Source: a virus. From it: a stretch of 64,000 bases of DNA. Made by a program: the position numbers and the translations under genes. Location: the IMG/VR virus record IMGVR_UViG_3300009502_000026, positions 1 to 64,000 of that record; one strand, written 5' to 3'. Shown in pieces: positions 55,387-63,865 of this stretch. The notes under the pieces were generated by a model. It made no database searches, was not told where the DNA came from, and worked only from the letters and a program-made list of their open reading frames with translations. Position 1 is the stretch's first letter, and every line of letters begins with the position of its first letter.

Positions 55387-55671
55387 TCAGTTTTGGGGGA
55401 GCTTCCCCTCAGTATGTCTCTTCAACAATACCAAGGGTTGAACTGCTTCAGCTAGTCTTTGTTGTAAGGCTACCAGAAAATTAGCACTTACCCTTACCCT
55501 AGCTACCACTTCAGCCGATGAGTCTACAGGTGAGTACAATAGAAAGTCAAGAAGTGTTTCTTGATCACTCTCTGTGATGACCCTAATGGCATTGGTATAC
55601 ACCCCTCTTGGATTGACTCCAACAGCAAGGGTAATCCTATCCGGGTCAAGTTCTACTTTGGTATCACCCAC
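55387..55671 (-). CDS. DUF3467-like small protein
   Basis: 94 aa, GTG start with GGAGAG. PRGVYTNAIRVITESDQETL, LDFLLYSPVDSSAEVVARVR, VSANFLVALQQRLAEAV matches the Y-N---V--S---- LDF ... RV--S pattern of DUF3467. Nine bases before the next start codon region; co-transcribed with 54245. Confidence 0.55.
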   Translation of the reverse strand: MGDTKVELDPDRITLAVGVNPRGVYTNAIRVITESDQETLLDFLLYSPVDSSAEVVARVRVSANFLVALQQRLAEAVQPLVLLKRHTEGKLPQN

Positions 55672-55731
55672 AAGGCTCTCCGGTAGCTTTACTGTACCGA
55701 AGCAATCCTAGTGTTCTCGGCTGGAATGAAA

Positions 55732-57474
55732 CTAGACGTAGATACCAGTCAGATTCTCTGCCATGTTCTTACCCGAAAGGGTGATCTGGAGTCCTACCCC
55801 AGTCAGCTTGACCAGACCCTCACCTAGAAGCTTCACAATGATAGGGTTCTTGGGGTCATACTTCCCAAGCCCCTCACGTCCAAAAGCCTCTCCTCGGGAA
55901 CCCGCCTTGTAGGACTTGATGATCTTCAGTGCCTTCTTCTCATCCTCCGAGAGCTCAACCTGTGTCTCAGACGGGAGAAGCTTCTGAAGGTTGTCAGGAT
56001 TTACATAAACAGAGGCATAGGGTGTTCCCCCAATGAAACCCTTCACAACAGCACCATTCATCGGAATGGGGTAGTTCTTGTCATCCAAGTCTACCTGATT
56101 CTTGGGGTTGAACATGTTTGCCCCTCCCCAGGAACCCCATTCAAGCTTGTAGCGTCCCGTCCCTAGGTCAACTACAGCCGTGAAACCTCTACGGCCCTCA
56201 CCACCGGGATCTACTGGAGAGTAGGTATTTGAAGGGATCACTCTGATGTCCCTACGCCCGTAATCCACTTCTTTCAGAACATTCCTGATACCTTGGGGCA
56301 AGTCCTTTGTCAACATGTACTGACCCGAAGCTTCCTTGATAAGAGGAAGAAGGTCCCCACGGAACTCAGGATGGGAGTGGGCGAGCTTGATGATCTGGGA
56401 CCGGAGGCTAGCTCTCTTCTGCCCCTGGAAAGGAACATCCATATCAGACATAGCAGCATTGTAAGCTCTCCATACCTGATACATCTTCCGCATGGGGAAA
56501 CGGTACTGATCAGCTTCCTCATCGGTCTTGGCACTCATCTGCTTTTTGACAAGATCACTCTTAATATCATCAACAGCATGGAATTCCTTCTGAACCTTGT
56601 CCTTCTCCCCACTCTTCATCCTCTTCACAAGGTCTTTCTGAAGAGCTTTTACTGCCGGATGGCGATATGCCTTGTCCTTGTCCAAGTCTGCATCTGGCAT
56701 CTTTTCCATAGCATCCTGAAGATGCTTGGGCATTGCCTTGACCTCTGGGGGAACCTTCAACCCAGGAGGGGCCTTTTGAGGATAGTAACCGTTCTTCCTC
56801 TCATTCTTGTAAGTATCAGACTTGTGGTGCTCATCGTGATTGAAAGCTACTGAATGATTTTCTGGCTTGGCCTTGGGATGAGCCTTGAGGTACTCATCCA
56901 TAGCTTCCTGGGTCTTGAACTCCATAGCTGTCTTCAAGATAGGGAGAAGGTCTCCTCGGAACTCAGGGTGAGCATGGGCGAGCTTGATGACCTTAGACCG
57001 GAGAGATTGTGTGTTCACGTCTGCATTCCTCTGCTTGAGAAGGTAGATGTTCGTCTCATGTGCATTGGCTAGTGCCATGATGAAGTCATCCAAACCGAGA
57101 GTCATCTCCCCAGAACCCTTGATGGCTTCATAGAGTTCCTTCAGAATCACCTGAAGTTTCTCTTCCAACATCAAGGCCCTGAAAGGGATGTCACCTGACT
57201 TCCCATAGTATTTCCTGAGTGCCCGCATTGTGAGGGCTTCAATCCCAAGGGGCTCCACGGCTCCTGGACCAAAGTATGAGACGATCTTCTCAGCTAGACC
57301 ATCAACCTCATCTGACACACTCACATAGAGACGGTTGAAAAGATCATGGTCAGAGTAAGAGATAGCCCCATTGGTCTGCCAATGTGAGGTCCAGTGGGAC
57401 CAATGCAAAGCCTTCAGAAAGGCTAGGGCCTGTACCAGGAGACTCTTGGTGCTGTCGGAGGAAGGGGTTCCCAT
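55732..57474 (-). CDS. Polyprotein: Dps-like domain plus two leader-delimited cargo domains
   Basis: 580 aa in three parts. Residues 1-150 resemble Dps/ferritin-like proteins (LKALHWSHWTSHWQTNG, HDLFNRLYVSVSDEVDGLAE: His, Asp and Glu at the usual ferroxidase-type positions). Residues 158-183 (LRSKVIKLAHAHPE, FRGDLLPILKTA) and 357-382 (LRSQIIKLAHSHPE, FRGDLLPLIKEA) are internal copies of the leader module. The middle part begins with the second module (FKTQEAMDEYLKAHP) and is Lys/His-rich; the last is a beta domain (RRGFTAVVDLGTGRYKLEWG). The internal leaders suggest cutting by the head-maturation protease into separate cargo proteins. Confidence 0.72.
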   Translation of the reverse strand: MGTPSSDSTKSLLVQALAFLKALHWSHWTSHWQTNGAISYSDHDLFNRLYVSVSDEVDGLAEKIVSYFGPGAVEPLGIEALTMRALRKYYGKSGDIPFRALMLEEKLQVILKELYEAIKGSGEMTLGLDDFIMALANAHETNIYLLKQRNADVNTQSLRSKVIKLAHAHPEFRGDLLPILKTAMEFKTQEAMDEYLKAHPKAKPENHSVAFNHDEHHKSDTYKNERKNGYYPQKAPPGLKVPPEVKAMPKHLQDAMEKMPDADLDKDKAYRHPAVKALQKDLVKRMKSGEKDKVQKEFHAVDDIKSDLVKKQMSAKTDEEADQYRFPMRKMYQVWRAYNAAMSDMDVPFQGQKRASLRSQIIKLAHSHPEFRGDLLPLIKEASGQYMLTKDLPQGIRNVLKEVDYGRRDIRVIPSNTYSPVDPGGEGRRGFTAVVDLGTGRYKLEWGSWGGANMFNPKNQVDLDDKNYPIPMNGAVVKGFIGGTPYASVYVNPDNLQKLLPSETQVELSEDEKKALKIIKSYKAGSRGEAFGREGLGKYDPKNPIIVKLLGEGLVKLTGVGLQITLSGKNMAENLTGIYV

Positions 57475-57507
57475 ACTGCCACCTATTGATAGAGGAATGA
57501 GTGAGGT

Positions 57508-59682
57508 CTAACTGTCAGCACTTATGCTTAGAGCCAACCTTCGGAGGAGAGAAGCTAGGATATGCTTCTCATTCAATCTGGCAAAGAGACGGTCCATGAT
57601 CGGCATGATTTTCTCTTCGAAGGTCTTCTCCTCAATGTACATATCATTATCGTAGGTCATCCAGTTCAACCATGGATTGCTGATCCCAGACTTGCAGAGG
57701 CGATGGTAAACATACTGTTCACAGACCCGTGCCCATACCTCAACGGAAGAAAAGGCATAGCTCAACTTCCGACTATCCCCACCATTCATCTTGGTGTAGT
57801 ACTTATCCGCTGCCTCCACTAGCACTGGAGAAAGTTCTGTCTTGTACTTTGCTTCTGTAACAGTTTTGTAGTAGTATGGATGATCTTTGGGAAGATCATA
57901 CATGCTCTGTCCTGTAAGTTCCTTGATGGCACCTTCCAGAGAGAAATCGTAAACCCCTGGAACCCTATTCTTCCATCGGGTGTAGTCTGGGGTAACCAGA
58001 ATAGTTTCTATCAGTTCAGGTATCTCAGGGAAATTGCCTGCTATACGGCCAAAATAGGCATTGGGGGTTTTGAACCATGTTGCAGCATAGTCCAGGGTCA
58101 CTCCAGTCCTACCAAAGATATTCCCGTCTGGGGATCTCCTAGCTTCCTCGGGGTTATCCTGAAGGTTTATCCGGTAGGCTAGAAGCTCATCCAAGTAGTG
58201 ACTGAGTTCATGTGCCAGGACACCCTCATAGTCCTCCCCAAATGTCACCCTTGGTTGCCATACGTTTCGATCCTCCCAAGCAAAGTAGCTAGCCTTTGCC
58301 ATGAAACCACTAGATCCCCCGAACCTGAAAGCTAGACCCTTCTTGTGCTTACCGCAGAAACCCTTCCCAAACACCCTCTCCAGGTCTGAGATAGCTCTGG
58401 ACACCCTGCCAAGGGTCTCTCTTTTCGATTCTTCAGTGTAGCTCCCCAGGAACTCCACATCACCTGTGTCATGTGTAGTCTGGAATTCCTCTACAGACAT
58501 TGGCTTCCAAGTCAGAGGTTCCAAAGGGATACCATCTCTGATAGCCTTGTTCTTCCCCAACTCATCCATGGACTCCTTGATGTTGTCAAGGAAATACCCG
58601 TTAGGGAGAATCTTCCTGTCTACAGCTTCCTGGATGACCCTCTGGAACGAGGGGAGAGTTTTCACCTGATTGAGAACCGTGAGTACCTTCCGCTGCTCAC
58701 GAGGGATGTTCTTCTTGCCCTCACTGACCATCTTGACATAGTACTTCCGTAGATTGCTGAGTACAAAGTCAGTGGGACCGTCAACTTCCACCTTGGCTTC
58801 TCTCTTCAGGATATCCTCAATAGGTTCCTGTACCTGTCCACCCTTGATGATATTGACATGAACTCCAGCCCTACGTTGGGCCTTCAGGAGTATAGCTTGT
58901 GACTTCAGCCAGTAGTCACGCTTTTGCTCCAAAGGGATTGTATCATCGTTTGCAGCATCCTTCCAAGCCTTGTCACTACGGATAACCTCACCACGAATCT
59001 CGGTTTTCTCCTCTTCGGGCATATCAAACCATGCCCCAGGATTCTCTTCCTCATGGGGGGTGAGTCCCAGACTCCTACCATCCCCTTTACCGAGAAGGAT
59101 TATCTTGCGGAGAAGTACCTTGACCCCCGTAGGGACTGCCTCCAGCCGAAGAACACTCTTGAAGAAACCAGGGTAGTCAATGTCATACTGAAGGCTTGGG
59201 TCACGCTCCTCATCATTGATGTCCATGCTGATTGCTTGTCGAACCACACGGAGCACCAATGGAGATACTTCTTGCCAATGCAATCCTCGGAGCCCCCGAA
59301 GGATCTTGGTTACATAGACAAGTGCCTGACGGTCCTGAGTAGGTAGGAGCTTGGCTACCCCACGTAGGGGAGTAGCAATGATCTTGACCCCTGGACCGTA
59401 CTCCCCAGCTTCACATTCATCTGCGAACTGAAGGCAAGCTACAACGAATTCCTTGTGGAAGAATCTCCGAACGGAAAGAAACTTCCGAACTTCACCCTCA
59501 GTGTAGAACGGGTTATTCAGGATGGCAGACTGAGCAATCTGGAGTGCAATACCTGCCGTGACTACTTCCAAGGCAGGAGTAGGCTGCTCTTTCTCAGTAG
59601 ATGCAAGCACAGGTAGAAGATGCACCCGTAGAGATGGGGTTTGCTGGGCAAGATGGATGAGACTTGACCGGAGGTTCATCAT
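57508..59682 (-). CDS. Large propeptide-bearing HExxH metalloprotease (724 aa)
   Basis: The leader MNLRSSLIHLAQQTPS then LRVHLLPVLAST is the shared module. The zinc motif is EGVLAHELSHYLDELLAY (HELSH at 491-495), preceded by YFAWEDRNVWQPRVTFGEDY. The downstream segment FSSVEVWARVCEQYVYHRL fits the third ligand, as in polyvalent-protein proteases of phages and plasmids. The 400 N-terminal residues are helical with no named domain. It is likely injected with the genome and acts on host proteins. Next to the Dps-like polyprotein. Confidence 0.72.
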   Translation of the reverse strand: MMNLRSSLIHLAQQTPSLRVHLLPVLASTEKEQPTPALEVVTAGIALQIAQSAILNNPFYTEGEVRKFLSVRRFFHKEFVVACLQFADECEAGEYGPGVKIIATPLRGVAKLLPTQDRQALVYVTKILRGLRGLHWQEVSPLVLRVVRQAISMDINDEERDPSLQYDIDYPGFFKSVLRLEAVPTGVKVLLRKIILLGKGDGRSLGLTPHEEENPGAWFDMPEEEKTEIRGEVIRSDKAWKDAANDDTIPLEQKRDYWLKSQAILLKAQRRAGVHVNIIKGGQVQEPIEDILKREAKVEVDGPTDFVLSNLRKYYVKMVSEGKKNIPREQRKVLTVLNQVKTLPSFQRVIQEAVDRKILPNGYFLDNIKESMDELGKNKAIRDGIPLEPLTWKPMSVEEFQTTHDTGDVEFLGSYTEESKRETLGRVSRAISDLERVFGKGFCGKHKKGLAFRFGGSSGFMAKASYFAWEDRNVWQPRVTFGEDYEGVLAHELSHYLDELLAYRINLQDNPEEARRSPDGNIFGRTGVTLDYAATWFKTPNAYFGRIAGNFPEIPELIETILVTPDYTRWKNRVPGVYDFSLEGAIKELTGQSMYDLPKDHPYYYKTVTEAKYKTELSPVLVEAADKYYTKMNGGDSRKLSYAFSSVEVWARVCEQYVYHRLCKSGISNPWLNWMTYDNDMYIEEKTFEEKIMPIMDRLFARLNEKHILASLLRRLALSISADS

Positions 59683-59703
59683 CCTCCGGTGAACATAGGA
59701 AAG

Positions 59704-60492
59704 CTACTCAGTGGTCAGAGAAAACCCCACAGGAATATCAGTGATATCAGTGATAGCCCCACCATGCCAAACAAAGTGGAAAGGTCCGGCTCCATAGGTA
59801 TCTTCCCCAAGACACTTCTCGGTGATAGCCTTGGCATCACCCAAACCCATCCCAGAGACAGTTCGAACGAATTTGATGTAAGTGATCTTGTTGTGATGAA
59901 CACTACCATCAAGGGTCTGTGCAGGATTCAAGTGACACAAGAGTCCAGTATCACCACGCTTCCTCTTGGGAAGCGGTGCTGAAATCACAAGATCAGGGGC
60001 TACAGGTGAGAATGACTGTGCTAGAACAGGGGTGCCCACATTAAGGGTACCCGGTACACCCTCTGGTCCCGTCATTCCTTGAGAACCCTTGGGCCCTGGA
60101 GGTCCCGCCACACCTTGAGGACCCTTGGGTCCAGGAGGTCCAGGGGGTCCCTTGAAGTTCTTGGTATTGATCAGGATAGCCAGATTGTCGAGCTTGGTTT
60201 CCAGTGCCCTCTGTTGGGTCTGGACAGCCTCCACCACCCCAACCATCCGGTCCACGGTACGAAGGATCAGCAAGGTCTCATCATGCCGAGAACTCAATGC
60301 CTCGGTAACCAAAGCCTCCAGAGTCTCCAACTGAGCCTGAAGAGTTACCCAGTGAGGGTCTTCCTTGAGTGTGACATTCGTTTCAGATGTTACACTAGGA
60401 TTAGCAGCATTATCCTCAATATCCAGAAGTCTGAGAGCCACATCACCGGGTAGGTTAGAGTGTAGGATGGCAGGGATATCCTTTGGGTCCAC
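59704..60492 (-). CDS. Coiled-coil/collagen-like protein with L7/L12 C-terminal-like domain
   Basis: 262 aa, GTG start. Residues 46-112 are a coiled coil (LQAQLETLEALVTEALSSRH), 114-148 are Gly-x-Y (GPPGPPGPKGPQG), and 201-229 (NKITYIKFVRTVSGMGLGDA, KAITEKCL) follow the ribosomal bL12 C-terminal pattern K--VIK-VR--TGLGL-EAK-LVE. That helix-turn-helix is the part that contacts translation factors. The end (HFVWHGGAITDITDIPVGFS) is not L12-like. It could be a virion fibre using an L12-like fold, or a ribosome-directed factor. It has its own promoter motif. Confidence 0.65.
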   Translation of the reverse strand: MDPKDIPAILHSNLPGDVALRLLDIEDNAANPSVTSETNVTLKEDPHWVTLQAQLETLEALVTEALSSRHDETLLILRTVDRMVGVVEAVQTQQRALETKLDNLAILINTKNFKGPPGPPGPKGPQGVAGPPGPKGSQGMTGPEGVPGTLNVGTPVLAQSFSPVAPDLVISAPLPKRKRGDTGLLCHLNPAQTLDGSVHHNKITYIKFVRTVSGMGLGDAKAITEKCLGEDTYGAGPFHFVWHGGAITDITDIPVGFSLTTE

Positions 60493-60496
60493 ACCT

Positions 60497-60535
60497 TACT
60501 TACGGCATGGACCTGGAATCTTAACCCAAAATCGT
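60497..60535 (-). promoter_or_regulatory. Phage-type bipartite promoter, copy C
   Basis: TACGATTTTGGGTTAAGATTCC (minus strand, read in two parts: TACGATTTTGG, GTTAAGATTCC) and GTAAGTA (60503-60497) with the same 16-base spacing. GTAAGTA ends four bases before the GTG of the collagen/L12-like gene, as at ligA. Confidence 0.65.
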
Positions 60536-60554
60536 AGGGACTACAGGTAGGTGT

Positions 60555-60737
60555 TTAGTCTACACTAGCATCCACCACGTCAATGCTCGGGAGCACATCC
60601 ACCGGAACCGGGGGGGCATCCTGGGCATCCGTGGCATCCACCTGGGCATCCGTGGCATCCACGGTAGCATCGGTAGTGTCAGGAGTTTCGGAACAGCCGA
60701 GGGAGAGGACAACTAGGGTGAAGAGAAAGTACTTCAT
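60555..60737 (-). CDS. Small outer-membrane-type lipoprotein with Asp-Ala repeats
   Basis: 60 aa. Signal peptide MKYFLFTLVVLSLG with lipobox LSLG-C; Cys15 would be lipidated. The mature part is acidic with near-repeats of VDATDAQ and a Pro/Val end (PPVPVDVLPSIDVVDASVD). The size and lipoprotein nature fit an Rz1-like outer spanin or a superinfection-exclusion lipoprotein, but it lacks the Pro-richness of Rz1. The coding repeat GCATCCGTGGCATCCACCTGG is nearly perfect at DNA level. Gap 60738-60850 shows nothing else. Confidence 0.7.
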   Translation of the reverse strand: MKYFLFTLVVLSLGCSETPDTTDATVDATDAQVDATDAQDAPPVPVDVLPSIDVVDASVD

Positions 60738-60850
60738 GCCCCAAGGTGTAGAACAGGCAGACTATTGGTGCAACCCGAATCTGAGAGGGAGATACCGATT
60801 TCTCAGTGACCGTACATAGGATGTCTACTTTTGAAGACTCCACCCCTTCA

Positions 60851-61495
60851 CTAATGTCCCTGACCCCAAGGGGTCACATATAGAGGTTTACCATCCCACT
60901 TATGGACACTTACAACAGAATTGATCCTAGCACCCCCGGGTCCTGGGGCTTTTCGGATGACAGGTCCAACATACTTCCCCGGAACAGGCATCACATGATC
61001 ATCACTGACAGACTTTTGAGCAATCTCACGAAGTTCTACCATCTTTGGAGAGGGCAAACCTACAACCTCATAAGTATCAGTCTGTGTTTGATCATAGCCC
61101 CAGGAACCAACCAGGATGTCCCCCACTTGAAGGCCATGCTGGAAGTTCTTTCTGGCATCTACCTGCTCTTGCTTGTAAGCTAGAGTCTTCTTTCGGTCAT
61201 CAATCGTATCCTGGATGTACTTGTCTCTGGGTGTCTCACCCATGAAGCTGTTGTACCACAAAGGCTTCTGAGACTTACCCATGAAGGCAACCGCACCGGG
61301 CTTACCCCTGGGAGTGATATAGGTATAGATTTCCAGATCCGTTCCCTGTGTATCCACAGAGACAGCATCCTTTGGGACATAGATACTATGGGGCACAGGC
61401 ACCCTTCGCATAGCCTTCTTCAGGAGAGGAAGAATCCTGTGACGAAGCTCAGGCTTCTCATGGGCTAGCTTGACGAGTCGGGTACAGAGGGTCAT
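60851..61495 (-). CDS. Propeptide-bearing protein (214 aa)
   Basis: The leader MTLCTRLVKLAHEKPE then LRHRILPLLKKA is followed by a beta domain (HSIYVPKDAVSVDTQGTDLE, IYTYITPRGKPGAVAFMG), a short helix (DTIDDRKKTLAYKQEQVDAR) and an SH3-like VGDILVGSWGYDQTQTDTYE. No catalytic motif. ATG with AAGGAA. Inferred head cargo. Confidence 0.6.
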   Translation of the reverse strand: MTLCTRLVKLAHEKPELRHRILPLLKKAMRRVPVPHSIYVPKDAVSVDTQGTDLEIYTYITPRGKPGAVAFMGKSQKPLWYNSFMGETPRDKYIQDTIDDRKKTLAYKQEQVDARKNFQHGLQVGDILVGSWGYDQTQTDTYEVVGLPSPKMVELREIAQKSVSDDHVMPVPGKYVGPVIRKAPGPGGARINSVVSVHKWDGKPLYVTPWGQGH

Positions 61496-61531
61496 TGGAA
61501 TTCCTTCATGGAATATGAGGCTAGAGACTAT

Positions 61532-61993
61532 CTACCGTGAAAGGGTCTCAACCAGAGCAGTCCACAGTGGATACCTGTGTTTCACATCCCCATCAGTATG
61601 ATAACTGGCAAAACTATCGGCAAAAGCTTCTTCCATGTTGTGTTGACCAAATGGAAGTGTGGATGTCTCCCAAGGATTGATACCCAACGCTTCGGCTGAC
61701 TCTATCAGATTCGAAAGACCAGCCTCGGATTCTACATGGTGCCCAAACTCATGGGTGAGAACAAAATCCTGGACAACTGAGGGCAACTCCCAGAACTTTG
61801 GGTAAAGCTCGATTCCCTTAGATGTGTACCTAGCTTCGGGATGACTGCCAGCCCCAGGATGGTCAATCTTTGTAATCCTCACCCTTGAATACTTACGAAG
61901 GGCAGAATGACGGGTGAAATACTTCTTCAGCCATGTCTCAAGATTGACTTCACGAAGAGCCCACAGAAATCTGGTTGCTACTCTGGTGTGCAT
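61532..61993 (-). CDS. Small HExxH metalloprotease with VA-RFL start
   Basis: 153 aa. MHTRVATRFLWALREVN starts with the VA-RFL motif, then a compact zincin: FVLTHEFGHHVESEAGL (HEFGH at 81-85) and EEAFADSFASYH about 40 residues later for the third ligand. This is near the smallest size for an autonomous zincin domain. The start abuts the preceding stop (61994). Substrate unknown. Confidence 0.68.
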   Translation of the reverse strand: MHTRVATRFLWALREVNLETWLKKYFTRHSALRKYSRVRITKIDHPGAGSHPEARYTSKGIELYPKFWELPSVVQDFVLTHEFGHHVESEAGLSNLIESAEALGINPWETSTLPFGQHNMEEAFADSFASYHTDGDVKHRYPLWTALVETLSR

Positions 61994-62374
61994 TTATCTT
62001 GCCCTTGTGTAAGAGCCTAACATGATCTTACTGACTTCTTTCAAGTCCAATCCAGGATTCAGACTTCCCAGCCGTACCCAGATTCTCCCATAGGCACCCT
62101 GAAGCCATCTCTTGAGGTCTTCATCGGAAACACCTAACCGCTTTGCAGTAGCTCCCGCAGATACCGCTAGAATCTCGGCTCTCTCGGCTGCAATGGCTGT
62201 CTTGTCACCACCCTTTGCCCGTGCCATCTCATCAGCTTGACCAAACATCCTAATAACCATGGCATCCAGCTTCTCTACCAAAAGATTACCTGCCTCTTTC
62301 AACATAGGGAGTAGGTGGGGTCGGAGAGAAGGCTCATTGTGGGCAAGTCGAATAATCTTGGAACGGAGAGTCAT
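61994..62374 (-). CDS. Propeptide-bearing helical protein (126 aa)
   Basis: The leader MTLRSKIIRLAHNEPS then LRPHLLPMLKEAG precedes an Ala-rich helical body (AAERAEILAVSAGATAKRLG, VSDEDLKRWLQGAYGRIWVR). First gene of an operon with the zincin at 61532 (adjacent stop/start). Function unknown. Confidence 0.62.
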   Translation of the reverse strand: MTLRSKIIRLAHNEPSLRPHLLPMLKEAGNLLVEKLDAMVIRMFGQADEMARAKGGDKTAIAAERAEILAVSAGATAKRLGVSDEDLKRWLQGAYGRIWVRLGSLNPGLDLKEVSKIMLGSYTRAR

Positions 62375-62387
62375 AGAACCTCAACGA

Positions 62388-62417
62388 TTGACAGAGATAG
62401 GGCAACTAGGGTAAGGT
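62388..62417 (+). promoter_or_regulatory. Candidate promoter, TTGACA next to start codon
   Basis: A perfect TTGACA (62388-62393) is followed 18 bases on by TAAGGT, which abuts the ATG at 62418. If used, the transcript would be leaderless or nearly so, as for ligA. The -10 is weak. Confidence 0.3.
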
Positions 62418-62978
62418 ATGACTATGAGCATTCTACTCCTCCAGGCAAACCCTGACCACACTTCATCTTTCAGCTATGTGATGTGTGATTCCATCCACCT
62501 ACAGGGAATGAATGCCAGAATCTCTGTAAGAGAAGATGACAGTATAGTAGTCTGTTGGAGGTCTGGCACTGAGAAGCTACATCTAGTCCTGAGAGGGGAC
62601 AACAATGTAGAGTGCCTGTCTGACAAGAATGTGTCGGAGGTAACAGGTCCCATAGAAGTCCTGGGTGTCCTTACCAGGGTCACCATTGGGGGAACCTGCA
62701 TCCTACTCCATGACCACATAGCCCGTAGGACTCACGGGATTCTCGTCTTCAAAGACCCTGATAACTTTGACTCCAAGGGTCTAGTCATCAGAGCTTTCAG
62801 AGATGCTTGCCAAGGGCCCTTCAAGTTCTATGAGAGTGCCCTGTCTCCCCCTCCATACAACAGGCAGGAACTCAATCGGGCTCTGGAGGCTTGGTTGACC
62901 AAGCCTTCCAACCTTGAGGACCAAGCTCCGAAGGTAGTCAGTACCCTGAAGAGTGCATGGGAGACAAGTAGGGCCTGA
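62418..62978 (+). CDS. Unknown plus-strand protein (186 aa)
   Basis: ATG start; a beta-rich N-terminal domain (ISVREDDSIVVCWRSGTEKL, HLVLRGDNNVECLSDKNVSE) and a helical end (LNRALEAWLTKPSNLEDQAP). No motif recognised. A lone plus-strand island gene convergent with the Dam-type gene, with only 6 bases between the stops. Confidence 0.55.
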   Translation: MTMSILLLQANPDHTSSFSYVMCDSIHLQGMNARISVREDDSIVVCWRSGTEKLHLVLRGDNNVECLSDKNVSEVTGPIEVLGVLTRVTIGGTCILLHDHIARRTHGILVFKDPDNFDSKGLVIRAFRDACQGPFKFYESALSPPPYNRQELNRALEAWLTKPSNLEDQAPKVVSTLKSAWETSRA

Positions 62979-62984
62979 TGGAGA

Positions 62985-63836
62985 CTAACCTGTAGGTGTG
63001 GATTGCAGCAAATCCAACAGTCCGGTCGATTCTGTAAAAGGTCCGTAGTACCCTACATATTCATATCTAGGTTGGGTACTTCTCCCTTGTGAGGGAGTAT
63101 GGTGCATCTCGGATTGCTTCAGCACATAGTCCCACAGTAAGTGCAATGTTCCGGGGTTGCACACCAAGACAGCAACCCCATCGGGTATCGCTTTATTCTT
63201 CACCCAATCATACATCAGCGACCAATCTTCCAAGTCCCACTTTGTTGACCCGTAGCCTGCTGTCTCTGGATAAGGAGAGTCCAGGTACACCAAGTCCCCT
63301 GGACGGGACCTGCTAACCGTCTCTTTCCAATTACCCCGAACATACTCCTCACAACCCCAGCCGGAACCATAAGACTCCTGCAAGCGTCTTAGCAAGAAGT
63401 AGGGGTCCCCACCATTCCTGGCTGTGTTGATTGGGGTTGCAAAAGAACCGTCATCATTGGTCTGCCATCTATTCCCCCAAGCTGAATAAAGGCACACCAT
63501 GAATCGAAGTGCTTTGTCCCTATCGGACAAACCATCAAAGTCTACATCTTTCAAGTCACGGTAGTACTGGATACGTTCAGGGGTGACATCTTCCAAAGTG
63601 GGTGCCTGCACCCTCCCCATAAGCCAATACTCTTGGGCTGACATCAACCAAGGATTCAGGTCACCTACAATCTGTGGGGTACTTGGAAATAGACTGCGGA
63701 CATAACGGGAAACTACCCCTGAACCCACAAAGGGTTCAATCCATCTACCAGACCCTCCCCAACCAAGGATGTAGTGCTCTAAGACAGACAGCATCCTAGT
63801 CTTTGCCCCGTTCCAGGGAAAGGGTGGGGGTTTCAT
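62985..63836 (-). CDS. Dam-type N6-adenine DNA methyltransferase
   Basis: 283 aa from ATG 63836 (TTG 63863 is an alternative). N-terminal motif PPFPWNGAKTRML and AdoMet motif I (WIEPFVGSGVVSRYV) come first, then the Dam-type catalytic region LVYLDSPYPETAGYG. The usual DPPY is DSPY; catalytic Asp, Pro and Tyr are kept. The order motif X, I, IV is the alpha (D12) class. Most relatives methylate GATC, but specificity is not readable here. Probably protects phage DNA or marks replication. The leader region (63866-63994) is strongly structured. Confidence 0.83.
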   Translation of the reverse strand: MKPPPFPWNGAKTRMLSVLEHYILGWGGSGRWIEPFVGSGVVSRYVRSLFPSTPQIVGDLNPWLMSAQEYWLMGRVQAPTLEDVTPERIQYYRDLKDVDFDGLSDRDKALRFMVCLYSAWGNRWQTNDDGSFATPINTARNGGDPYFLLRRLQESYGSGWGCEEYVRGNWKETVSRSRPGDLVYLDSPYPETAGYGSTKWDLEDWSLMYDWVKNKAIPDGVAVLVCNPGTLHLLWDYVLKQSEMHHTPSQGRSTQPRYEYVGYYGPFTESTGLLDLLQSTPTG

Positions 63837-63865
63837 GTTCTGTACAGTACCCTGGAACCCCAAAT

